From NCBI GenBank assembly GCA_030536195.1, contig JAUNQL010000039.1, positions 1 to 8,219 of the forward strand: DNA of 8,219 bases. Reading direction: 5' to 3'. Below, piece by piece: positions 1-6,213 of this stretch. The translations under genes and the position numbers were made by a program. Every line of letters begins with the position of its first letter. The stretch's first letter is position 1. The stretch comes from Clostridia bacterium (lineage in GTDB: Bacteria > Bacillota > Clostridia > Oscillospirales > Acutalibacteraceae). The notes below the pieces were generated by a model that did not search any database, had not been told where the DNA came from, and worked only from the letters and a program-made list of their open reading frames with translations.

Positions 1-63
1 AGTTTCTAATACACCCATCCGGGCGTTTTATATTTTGGCTATTTTACGACCTCAAAAAAGTCC

Positions 64-92
64 TTTAAAATCGCCTGATTTTTTGTTAGAAT
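64..92 (+). promoter_or_regulatory. Sigma-A-like promoter of the ndk operon
   Basis: A -35-like TTTAAA (64-69) is separated by 17 bases from a -10 TAGAAT (87-92), which matches the consensus at five of six positions. A TG one base upstream of the -10 (84-85) makes it an extended -10, which can compensate for the weak -35. Transcription would begin near 99, leaving a leader of about 30 bases before the ndk start at 128. Positions 1-63 hold no gene that I can see. Assigned from motif match only. Confidence 0.55.
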
Positions 93-127
93 AGGAGTGT
101 TGAAACAATAAAAAAGGAGTTAAATTT

Positions 128-535
128 ATGGAAAGAACATACATCATGCTCAAGCCTGACTGCGTTAAGCGCGGCCTCATGGGCGAAGTAATTAAGAGAA
201 TCGAAAACAAGGGCTTCAAAATCGTTAGAATGGAAATGAAGAACCTTGATGAGGCTATCCTCCGTGAGCACTATGCACACGTTGCTGACAAGCCTTTCTT
301 CCCTGGCATGCTTGAATACATGACATCTGGCCCAGTTGTTGCTATGATCGTTGAAGGCGAAAACGTTATCTCTGGTATGCGTGGCATCATGGGTGCTACA
401 AAGTACGAGGAAGCTCTCGCTGGCACAATCCGTGGCGACTTTGCTACATCAACAACTTACAACATCATCCATGGCTCAGACGGTCCAGATACAGCTGAGA
501 TCGAAATCAAGCGTTTCTTTGGTGAAGGAGCTTAA
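128..535 (+). CDS. ndk: Nucleoside diphosphate kinase
   Basis: Cytosolic enzyme that moves the gamma phosphate between nucleoside tri- and diphosphates through a phosphohistidine, balancing the NTP and dNTP pools. At 135 residues it has full family length. The N-terminal ERTYIMLKPD carries the conserved Lys9. Other family active-site residues are visible: Tyr49, Phe57, Arg85, Thr91, Arg102 and Asn112. The catalytic His115 lies in NIIHGSDG. The last position of the HGSDS signature is Gly here, and the usual Pro after the GAT motif (GATNP) is absent (GATKYEEA). Neither change touches catalytic residues. The start is supported by AAGGAG at 114-119, eight bases upstream. It is the first gene of a two-gene unit, with the phosphodiesterase gene starting nine bases after its stop. 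Confidence 0.97.
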   Translation: MERTYIMLKPDCVKRGLMGEVIKRIENKGFKIVRMEMKNLDEAILREHYAHVADKPFFPGMLEYMTSGPVVAMIVEGENVISGMRGIMGATKYEEALAGTIRGDFATSTTYNIIHGSDGPDTAEIEIKRFFGEGA

Positions 536-544
536 GTTCATAGG

Positions 545-1033
545 ATGAAAATTCTAGTACTTTCCGATTCACATGGAAAACGTCAACTTACGTTTGACGC
601 TATATATGAAAATGCCGACGCTGACGTCATCATCCATTTGGGCGATGGAGTCAGCGACGTCGATGAAGCGGCGCGCGCAGTTGCTGATACCCGTCACTTA
701 AAGGCAGAGCGAATCTATAAGGTCCGCGGAAACTGTGACATGTTTTCAGATGAGGCGGTGACCACATTTGAAAACATAGGTGGTCACAGATTTTACGTGA
801 CACACGGCTATCAGCAGGGCGTAAAGTCCGCTACGGGACGTGACGCCCTCTATGTCGACGCTCGCAACAACGGCCTTGACGTGGCCCTCTTTGGCCACAC
901 TCACAAGGCACTTTTAGAGGAGCGTGATGGCGTCACCCTCTTTAACCCAGGCGCCGTTTTAAAAGGCGAATACGGTGTCATCACAATCGATGACAAAACC
1001 GGCGCCTTGAGCTTTGAACACAAGATGCTTTAA
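545..1033 (+). CDS. YfcE/MJ0936-family metallophosphodiesterase
   Basis: Small calcineurin-like phosphoesterase (162 residues, typical for the YfcE/MJ0936 family) that would use two metal ions to hydrolyse phosphodiesters. The natural substrate of the family is poorly defined. The metal-ligand motifs appear in the expected order: DSH with Asp8 and His10, GD with Asp34, GNCD with Asn63, His87 in VTHG, and GHTH at 117-120. The NPG motif follows at 134-136. The fold seems complete and soluble, with no signal peptide. The start lies nine bases past the ndk stop. The nearest good Shine-Dalgarno (GAAGGAG, 524-530, inside the end of ndk) is 14 bases upstream, farther than usual, so translation may be coupled to ndk. 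It shares the ndk promoter and ends at the hairpin at 1043-1074. Confidence 0.9.
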   Translation: MKILVLSDSHGKRQLTFDAIYENADADVIIHLGDGVSDVDEAARAVADTRHLKAERIYKVRGNCDMFSDEAVTTFENIGGHRFYVTHGYQQGVKSATGRDALYVDARNNGLDVALFGHTHKALLEERDGVTLFNPGAVLKGEYGVITIDDKTGALSFEHKML

Positions 1034-1042
1034 TCAAAAAAC

Positions 1043-1084
1043 AAGGGTACAACTCCAACCGGAGCTGTACCCTTAAAATTTTTT
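1043..1084. terminator. Bidirectional intrinsic terminator between convergent operons
   Basis: Nine base pairs (1043-1051 with 1066-1074), one A/C mismatch, then four more pairs (1053-1056 with 1061-1064) close an AACC loop. On the plus strand the stem is followed by AAAA and six Ts (1079-1084). On the minus strand it is followed by G and a six-T run (complement of 1036-1041). It lies between the phosphodiesterase stop (1033) and the permease stop (1089), so it can end both converging transcripts. Confidence 0.85.
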
Positions 1085-1088
1085 CTAT

Positions 1089-2702
1089 TTATAGTTCATT
1101 CCAAATCTCTACGCCCTTGGTGTCTATCCATTTCTGGAGAAGTCCTGCACAGACTACAAAGAATACAAATACATAGTTCATGTAATCTAGAGGATCTGGA
1201 ATCATATCTCTCAACACTTTGATATAGAGGGCGCCAAGCGCAACAAAGAGTGCGAAAGAACCAAAGATAATTATGAGTGCTGGCATACTCTGCTTTACTG
1301 GTATAGTCTCATCCTTCCAAGTAAGGTTTGGCATGAGAAGGTTGAGTGTGAGTCCTGCATTGGCATTAAACAATGTGTAGGCAATACCAATAAGAATAGT
1401 TGTGGCAACATTTGGAACGCTAAGTTTCAATACAAAGCCAAAGGCAACAGCCACTATAACAACTACAGGGATGCCAACAAGGAGATGCAATCTCCTCTTG
1501 CTAGCCATAACCTCCCTTGGGTCTACTGGAAGTGACTTGAGTATCCAAATACTCTGACCCTCAAGGGAAATAGATGGAGTTGTTATGCCAGTCATAGTGC
1601 CTATCATCAAAATTGCAAGCATTGGAATAAGTGGCAGGTATGAATCAAAATTTGGAATTATTTCAGCAAATTTATCAATTCCTGCTCTTATAGCATCAGC
1701 CTTAATTATTGCAGCTACAACGATAACCGGAGCAACAATTGCACCTATGCCTGAGTTCATCAGATAGACTGCGCTCTTTGTAAAGCGCTTCCATTCCTTC
1801 ATGAGAAGAGCGCTTTTCAGTGAGCCAGTTTTAATTGATTTTTCAGCAACATACTCGGTCTTTGCAGCTCCCCTATTTGTTGTCATTATCTTAAGATAAT
1901 TTGATGAGAGTACAAAGAAAACGATTGCGAAAAGTGCAACAGCTATAAGGGTACATACTAGGAATGCTGGTATGTCACCTGTAAATGATTCGCCAAACTT
2001 ATGTAAGAGATAAGCGCGACCCTCAAGCTTTTGCGCAAACATTGCACCATTGCCAGCAATGGTCTCTATACTGGACATCAATTTGAAATATCCCCAGTAA
2101 TAGAGAACTAAAAATCCCATTGTTACGATAACAGTGATAAAAGTTTTGCCAGAAAAGCGTGATGACAAAAGTGCAACGAAATAGCCGATAATGCAAACAA
2201 GCGCAGTCGTCGCTATGTCTAATATGAAAAATTGGAAGAAAGAACATACCACACTAGCCACAGTCTGAGTCACGTGGGTGTAGTAATAGATTATTGTTGG
2301 AAGATAAAACAGCGCCGAGAAGAAAAGTCCTAAAATATAAGTGGTTGTCAGTCGCGCTATAAGGATCTTTTTTGGGTCAATTGGCAATGAGAGCAAAGTC
2401 TCATTATCCTTGGCTTTATAGAGTGTTGCATAGGTATTAAACACACTGCCAAAGATGCCAACAAATACCGCTACAAGGCCCATAAGTGCAAAGAAAAACC
2501 AATCAAGACCAATCTCAAAGAACACTGAACCAAAGAGATCGCAAAGACCAAATCCGGCAGCGCCAAGGCTTAAGAAAACAAATACCCACAGGGCTATAAA
2601 TAAAAACATTTTACCCTTGGTTTGGCGCTTGCCAGTCTTGCGGTCCTTGATATAAAAATCAGCGACTTCGCGAAGCTGTTTCTTTACGAGTAACATTGTC
2701 AT
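1089..2702 (-). CDS. ABC-2 type exporter permease, double-length
   Basis: Polytopic inner-membrane protein of 537 residues, the transmembrane partner of the ATPase encoded just upstream. Roughly twelve hydrophobic segments are visible, around residues 32-53, 64-90, 113-140, 148-180, 187-208, 245-266, 318-336, 354-374, 405-426, 432-452, 472-494 and 508-524. A soluble stretch lies near 270-310. Two similar amphipathic stretches, LLSLPIDPKKI (103-113) and LKSLPVDPREV (388-398), precede helices in each half. They resemble the cytoplasmic coupling element of ABC-2 permeases and suggest a fused two-half permease. It best resembles the putative ABC exporter family (PF16962-like, from memory). The ATG forms a 4-bp ATGA overlap with the ATPase stop and has AGGTGA six bases upstream. 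A second ATG two codons in is possible. The substrate is unknown. Confidence 0.85.
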   Translation of the reverse strand: MTMLLVKKQLREVADFYIKDRKTGKRQTKGKMFLFIALWVFVFLSLGAAGFGLCDLFGSVFFEIGLDWFFFALMGLVAVFVGIFGSVFNTYATLYKAKDNETLLSLPIDPKKILIARLTTTYILGLFFSALFYLPTIIYYYTHVTQTVASVVCSFFQFFILDIATTALVCIIGYFVALLSSRFSGKTFITVIVTMGFLVLYYWGYFKLMSSIETIAGNGAMFAQKLEGRAYLLHKFGESFTGDIPAFLVCTLIAVALFAIVFFVLSSNYLKIMTTNRGAAKTEYVAEKSIKTGSLKSALLMKEWKRFTKSAVYLMNSGIGAIVAPVIVVAAIIKADAIRAGIDKFAEIIPNFDSYLPLIPMLAILMIGTMTGITTPSISLEGQSIWILKSLPVDPREVMASKRRLHLLVGIPVVVIVAVAFGFVLKLSVPNVATTILIGIAYTLFNANAGLTLNLLMPNLTWKDETIPVKQSMPALIIIFGSFALFVALGALYIKVLRDMIPDPLDYMNYVFVFFVVCAGLLQKWIDTKGVEIWNEL

Positions 2703-3424
2703 GATGTCTCACCTGCTGTCTCATCAACAAGCTCGAGGAATACCTCCTCAAGTGATTCATCACCACGTACCTCTTCCATTGTTCCAGACTTGATAAGCTT
2801 GCCGTCCTTGATGATGGCAACCTTGTCACAGAGTTTTTCAGCAACGTCGAGTACGTGAGTTGAGAAGAATATTGCGCCGCCATTGTTACAGATATCGCGC
2901 ATATATTCCTTAACAATATGGGCAGCCTTTGGGTCGAGACCGACAAAAGGCTCATCCATAATCATATATTTTGGCTCGTGGATAAGCGCCGAAATGATAG
3001 CAAGTTTCTGCTTCATACCATGTGAGTAAGCAGAGATCATTTCAGCGAGGTCACCCTCGATTTCAAAGGCTGAAGCGTATTTGTGGATACGCTCCTCCCT
3101 ATCCTTTTGAGAAACGCCAAATATATCCGCTATAAAGTTTAAATACTGGATGCCAGTCATATAGTCATAGAGGTCTGGGTTATCTGGAATGTAGGCAAAA
3201 ATCTTCTTACACTCAAGTGGTTTCTCCTTGATTGACATATCGTCAATCAAAATCTCGCCATCATCAAATTGAAGAACACCTACAACCGACTTTAAAGTCG
3301 TTGTTTTGCCAGCACCATTGTGGCCAATAAAGCCATATATCTCACCAGCATTTATAGTGATACTAAGGTCATCTACAGCCTTTTTATCACCATAGATTTT
3401 AGTTAAATTTTTAATTTCAATCAT
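2699..3424 (-). CDS. ABC transporter ATP-binding protein
   Basis: Cytoplasmic ATPase that powers the adjacent permease, about 241 residues from the ATG chosen here. Counting from an upstream GTG at 3433, the motifs are: Walker A GHNGAGKT (37-44), a Q-loop region reading YIPDNPDLYDYMTG (81-94) in which Asp84 stands where Gln is usual, signature SHGMKQ (137-142), Walker B YMIMDEP with Glu161, D-loop GLDP (165-168), and the switch His193 in STHVLD. The SHGM signature and PDNPDLY element are recurrent in ABC-2 exporter ATPases of Firmicutes (recalled). I prefer the ATG at 3424 because the GTG lies inside the Shine-Dalgarno AGGTGA (3430-3435), which is five bases from the ATG. It overlaps the ribbon-helix-helix gene by 8 bp and the permease by 4 bp, so translational coupling is likely. 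Confidence 0.93.
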   Translation of the reverse strand: MIEIKNLTKIYGDKKAVDDLSITINAGEIYGFIGHNGAGKTTTLKSVVGVLQFDDGEILIDDMSIKEKPLECKKIFAYIPDNPDLYDYMTGIQYLNFIADIFGVSQKDREERIHKYASAFEIEGDLAEMISAYSHGMKQKLAIISALIHEPKYMIMDEPFVGLDPKAAHIVKEYMRDICNNGGAIFFSTHVLDVAEKLCDKVAIIKDGKLIKSGTMEEVRGDESLEEVFLELVDETAGETS

Positions 3425-3629
3425 GTGTATCACCTATATCAAGTTCTATTGGCGCATCGATGTCTTGACCGACATACTTGCCGTCTTTTTTGCGCTGTTT
3501 TACACACTCGGTCAAGAGATACTCTATCTGACCATTTACTGATCTAAAGTCATCCTCTGCCCAAGCAGCAATCGCGTTATAAAGTTTTGGAGACAATCGA
3601 AGTGGAACTTGTTTCTTTTCGTCAGCCAT
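3417..3629 (-). CDS. Arc-type ribbon-helix-helix DNA-binding protein
   Basis: Small protein of 70 residues. After a charged N-terminus, QVPLRL (7-12) fits the DNA-contacting beta strand, LSPKLYNAIAAWAEDD (12-27) fits helix A, and SVNGQIEYLLTECVKQR (30-46) fits helix B. The RLSPKLY...SVNGQIEYLL pattern is close to Arc (RLP...SVNxEI). The C-terminal 24 residues are acidic and probably flexible. Such proteins bind DNA as dimers on tandem short palindromes, so it is a candidate autoregulator of this operon (see the repeats at 4668-4711). The Shine-Dalgarno TAAGGAG (3637-3643) overlaps the stop codon of the SPFH gene, seven bases before this ATG. No toxin gene is adjacent, so an antitoxin role is unlikely. 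Confidence 0.8.
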   Translation of the reverse strand: MADEKKQVPLRLSPKLYNAIAAWAEDDFRSVNGQIEYLLTECVKQRKKDGKYVGQDIDAPIELDIGDTHD

Positions 3630-3640
3630 TATGACACTCC

Positions 3641-4648
3641 TTAATAGAGACTACCAGAGTTTACAATTGGCTGAGCGTCCTTGTTACCACAGAGTACTAC
3701 AAGGAGGTTAGAAACCATAGCAGCCTTGCGCTCTTCATCAAGTTTAACTGTGCCGTTTTCGTCGAGCCTGTTAAGTGCCATTTCAACCATGCCTACTGCA
3801 CCGTCAACAATCATCTTACGAGCGTCAATGATAGCGGAAGCCTGTTGACGCTGAAGCATAACTGCTGCAATTTCTGGTGCATAAGCAAGATATGTAATAC
3901 GAGCTTCTACGATTTCGATACCAGCCTCGTCAACACGAGTCTGAATCTCTTCCTTAATTCTGTTAGCAACTACCTCTGATGAGCCACGGAGTGAGCCATC
4001 ATCAGCCTCACCATCACCTGTTGTGTCAATGCCAGGTGCTACATCATAAGGGTAAGCGCGAACTACGTTACGAAGAGCAGCATCACACTGAAGTGAGAGA
4101 TACTCCTTATAGTTATCTACATTAAATACTGCCTTTGCTGTATCAGTTACTTTCCACATAACAGCGATACCAATCTCAACTGGATTGCCAAGGCAATCGT
4201 TGATCTTCTGGCGGCTGTTGTTAAGAGTCATAATCTTGAGAGAAATCTTCTTAGAAGATGTTGCCATCTGTGCAGCACCGCCTGTCGCAGCAGTTAAAAG
4301 TGCGTTTGCAGAATTTGCTGCATCAACATCACCACTTTGGTTGAGCTTGGTGTCAGCTGCTGGGTTAAATGTGCCACAGAATGGGTTTACAAAGTAGAAA
4401 CCATCCTCTTTGATAGAGCCCTTATACTTACCAAAAAGTGTAAGTACAATAGCTTCCTGAGGCTTAACAACCTTAAGTCCAAGAAGGAAAATCCAGCCAA
4501 TGCACATCCACAAAATGCAGACTACGCAAATTATTGGAGATACTGCTGTACCAATGATAAGTCCAAATACTGCAAGTATATAGGATAAAATAATAAGTAT
4601 AAGTGCGAGCATTCCGTTCTTTTTAGTTGTATAAATCTTTTCTTCCAT
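3641..4648 (-). CDS. SPFH/Band 7 domain membrane protein
   Basis: Membrane protein of 335 residues in the stomatin/prohibitin/flotillin superfamily, whose members oligomerise and scaffold membrane microdomains. Two hydrophobic segments lie at about 13-35 and 37-58. The SPFH domain follows from KVVKPQEAIVLTLFGKYKG (59-77) to about 262. It ends in TRVDEAGIEIVEARITYLAY, then a Gln/Ala-rich helix (LQRQQASAIIDARK) of the oligomerisation type. Two inserts stand out: an Ala/Ser/Thr-rich stretch at 106-132 and an acidic Gly-rich loop at 207-220 (DTTGDGEADDG). The C-terminus (302-320) forms a hydrophobic helix. It is the first gene of its operon, with AAGGAGG (4658-4664) nine bases from the ATG. The association with an exporter suggests a role in positioning or stabilising the transporter or in envelope stress. 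That role is inference. Confidence 0.9.
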   Translation of the reverse strand: MEEKIYTTKKNGMLALILIILSYILAVFGLIIGTAVSPIICVVCILWMCIGWIFLLGLKVVKPQEAIVLTLFGKYKGSIKEDGFYFVNPFCGTFNPAADTKLNQSGDVDAANSANALLTAATGGAAQMATSSKKISLKIMTLNNSRQKINDCLGNPVEIGIAVMWKVTDTAKAVFNVDNYKEYLSLQCDAALRNVVRAYPYDVAPGIDTTGDGEADDGSLRGSSEVVANRIKEEIQTRVDEAGIEIVEARITYLAYAPEIAAVMLQRQQASAIIDARKMIVDGAVGMVEMALNRLDENGTVKLDEERKAAMVSNLLVVLCGNKDAQPIVNSGSLY

Positions 4649-4667
4649 ATCAGTGAACCTCCTTATC

Positions 4668-4711
4668 TGATATCAAAATGATATCACTATCATTTCAAAA
4701 AGTCAATATCA
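4668..4711. promoter_or_regulatory. Tandem TGATATCA palindromes, candidate operator
   Basis: The perfect 8-bp palindrome TGATATCA occurs twice, at 4668-4675 and 4679-4686, with starts 11 bp apart (about one helical turn). One copy overlaps the -10 box and the other the likely transcription start. A 6/8 match, CAATATCA (4704-4711), overlaps the -35. A protein bound here would block RNA polymerase. Short palindromes in tandem are the usual target form of ribbon-helix-helix repressors such as MetJ and CopG, and such a protein is encoded in this operon. The pairing is inferred. Confidence 0.5.
4678..4706 (-). promoter_or_regulatory. Sigma-A promoter of the SPFH-RHH-ABC operon
   Basis: On the minus strand, TTGACT (complement of 4701-4706) and TATCAT (complement of 4678-4683) each match the -35 and -10 consensus at five of six positions, with an ideal 17-base spacer. 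Transcription would start near 4671, giving a leader of about 23 bases that contains the AAGGAGG site. It sits directly downstream of the terminator of the preceding operon, so this unit has its own control. Confidence 0.75.
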
Positions 4712-4730
4712 AAGCCATTACAACTTTATT

Positions 4731-4769
4731 ACAAAAATGAAAGGACCAAGTTCAGTTTGAACTTGGTCC
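4731..4769 (-). terminator. Intrinsic terminator of the yceD-rpmF-DUF512-der operon
   Basis: A perfect 12-bp stem (4743-4754 with 4758-4769) closes a three-base loop. On the minus strand it is followed by TTTCATTTTTGT, a slightly interrupted T-run. The last codons and stop of the small cysteine-rich ORF lie inside the stem. Confidence 0.85.
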
Positions 4770-4940
4770 ATCGTTTTCATCTATTGGGTTGTGAGCCTCA
4801 CAACAACGGTCTTTGCCTTTGCAATAACCCTTCTTGTAATTAGCACACTTTTTGCAGCCTTCGCCGACAATGTGTGGCTTATCTTCTGCCTTTTTTCTCT
4901 TCTCTTTCCCTGATAACAAATCTAGTAGGTGTTCCTTCAA
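4752..4940 (-). CDS. Small cysteine-rich protein, function unknown
   Basis: Not recognised. A 62-residue ORF starts at TTG inside the 3' end of der (62-bp overlap, different frame) and runs into the operon terminator. The first 22 residues are charged and Lys/Glu-rich. The core GCKKCANYKKGYCKGKDRCC (28-47) holds five cysteines (29, 32, 40, 46, 47) with His23 and His50 nearby, a spacing that could bind zinc or an Fe-S cluster or form disulfides. There is no signal peptide. For the start, AGGGAGG (4950-4956) lies nine bases before the TTG, and no in-frame ATG exists, so TTG is the best choice. The Shine-Dalgarno also encodes part of der and could be coincidental. The motif-like cysteine spacing and position outside der favour a real gene. 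The stop inside the terminator stem is unusual. Confidence 0.55.
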   Translation of the reverse strand: MKEHLLDLLSGKEKRKKAEDKPHIVGEGCKKCANYKKGYCKGKDRCCEAHNPIDENDGPSSN

Positions 4941-6213
4941 GGCCGAATACCTCCCTTATCTGGTTATCGAGATATCTTTGATAACTGTAGTGGAAAAGAT
5001 CCTTTGAGTTAACAAAGCAGACAAACGTCGGCGGACGAGTTGAGGCCTGAGTCATGTAGTAAATCTTGAGACGGCGGCCCTTGTCCGTCGGTGGCTGTAC
5101 ACGTGCGGTAGCAGCAGCCAAAACGTCGTTGAGTTTACCGGTTGAGATACGCATAGCGTTCTGATCATCAACGAACTTGATAAGCTCAAAGAGTTCTGGT
5201 ATACGCTGACCCGTTTTGGCTGAGATAAAGATAATTGGAGCGTATGACATGAATGAGAAGTCATTCATGAGTTTTTTGCGCTCCTTCTGCATTGTCTCGC
5301 CTGTCTTGTCAACGGCATCCCACTTGTTAACTGCAATAATGCAGGCTTTGCCAAGTTCGTGGGCTATGCCCGCAACCTTGGAATCCTGCTCGGTAAAGCC
5401 CTCTGTCGCGTCAATCATGATGACACAGACATTGGCGCGTTCTACTGCCATCCTGGCACGTATAACGCTATACTTTTCAATTGTGTCATCAACCTTGGAC
5501 TTGCGACGAAGGCCAGCTGTATCTATAAATACAAACTTGCCATATTTATTCTCAACAGTTGTATCTGTTGCATCCCTGGTTGTACCAGCGATATCGGATA
5601 CAATTGCACGGTTCTCACCACAGATCTTGTTTACAAGAGATGACTTGCCAACGTTTGGTTTACCGATGATTGCAACCTTGATTGTGTCATCCTCATAGTC
5701 CTCACCAGCATCGTCTGGAAGGAACTTTAATACCTCGTCGAGGAGGTCGCCTGTGCCACGACCGTGGCTTGCTGAAACAGCAATTGGATCACCGAGACCG
5801 AGGTTATAAAACTCATAGAAGTCAGGTGGGAGTTCACCTGTTGTATCGCACTTGTTGACGCAGAGTACGATTGGCTTACCGCTCTTCTGAAGCATTGTAG
5901 CAACTTCGTTATCCGTTGCAACAACGCCATCACGGATATCGGTAACCATGATGATTACGTCTGCGCTGTCAATTGCGAGCTGCGCCTGACGGCGCATCTG
6001 AGAGAGAATAATGTCATCTGAGTAAGGCTCAATACCACCAGTATCAACAAGAAGCATATTGTGATTAAGCCACTCGCAGTCACCATAAATACGGTCACGA
6101 GTAACACCTGGTGTGTCGTCTACTATTGAGAGACGCTGACCTATCAACTTGTTAAAGAGCGTTGATTTACCAACATTTGGGCGACCGACTATTGCAACTA
6201 CTGGTCTTGACAT
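4879..6213 (-). CDS. der: Ribosome biogenesis GTPase Der (EngA)
   Basis: Essential double-GTPase that acts in late assembly of the 50S ribosomal subunit. At 444 residues it matches the family. G domain 1: G1 GRPNVGKS (10-17), G2 Thr38 in TPGVTRD, G3 DTGG (57-60), G4 NKCD (120-123), G5 SAS (147-149). An acidic linker (EDYEDD, 171-176) leads to G domain 2: G1 GKPNVGKS (184-191), G2 in GTTRD (210-214), G3 DTAGLRRKSKV (231-241), G4 NKWD (296-299), G5 SAK (331-333). The KH-like C-terminal domain spans about 355-438 and ends in a basic tail. The start ATG overlaps the DUF512 gene's TAA by one base (TAATG). A strong AGGAGG lies seven bases upstream, inside the end of that gene, so the two are translationally coupled. 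The C-terminal coding region also hosts the start of the cysteine-rich ORF. Confidence 0.98.
   Translation of the reverse strand: MSRPVVAIVGRPNVGKSTLFNKLIGQRLSIVDDTPGVTRDRIYGDCEWLNHNMLLVDTGGIEPYSDDIILSQMRRQAQLAIDSADVIIMVTDIRDGVVATDNEVATMLQKSGKPIVLCVNKCDTTGELPPDFYEFYNLGLGDPIAVSASHGRGTGDLLDEVLKFLPDDAGEDYEDDTIKVAIIGKPNVGKSSLVNKICGENRAIVSDIAGTTRDATDTTVENKYGKFVFIDTAGLRRKSKVDDTIEKYSVIRARMAVERANVCVIMIDATEGFTEQDSKVAGIAHELGKACIIAVNKWDAVDKTGETMQKERKKLMNDFSFMSYAPIIFISAKTGQRIPELFELIKFVDDQNAMRISTGKLNDVLAAATARVQPPTDKGRRLKIYYMTQASTRPPTFVCFVNSKDLFHYSYQRYLDNQIREVFGLEGTPTRFVIREREEKKGRR

Noticed and set aside
11..26. Possible terminator hairpin (ACACCC/GGGCGT with an ATCC loop) followed by a T-rich stretch, perhaps of a gene upstream of the window
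   Set aside because: An A/C mismatch splits the six-pair stem, leaving three GC pairs plus two outer pairs, and no upstream gene is visible to support it.
67..82. Inverted repeat AAAATC-GCCT-GATTTT between the -35 and -10 of the ndk promoter
   Set aside because: A six-pair stem with a single GC pair is too weak, and AT-rich spacers often give such repeats by chance.
86..280. Minus-strand ORF antisense to ndk
   Set aside because: No family resemblance or ribosome binding site. It mirrors a strongly conserved plus-strand gene.
2659..2955. Minus-strand ORF overlapping the ABC ATPase and permease junction in another frame
   Set aside because: Serine/arginine-rich translation typical of a shifted frame. 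The overlapping genes are clearly the coding ones.
3425..3433. GTG start giving the ABC ATPase three extra residues
   Set aside because: The GTG is part of the AGGTGA ribosome binding site that serves the ATG at 3424, so it is unlikely to be the initiator.
3417..3629. Reading the RHH gene as the antitoxin of a toxin-antitoxin pair
   Set aside because: No small toxin-like ORF is adjacent. Its neighbours are an SPFH gene and an ABC transporter.
5216..5698. Plus-strand 160-codon ORF antisense to der
   Set aside because: It lies wholly opposite the second G domain of der, and its translation has no recognisable motif.
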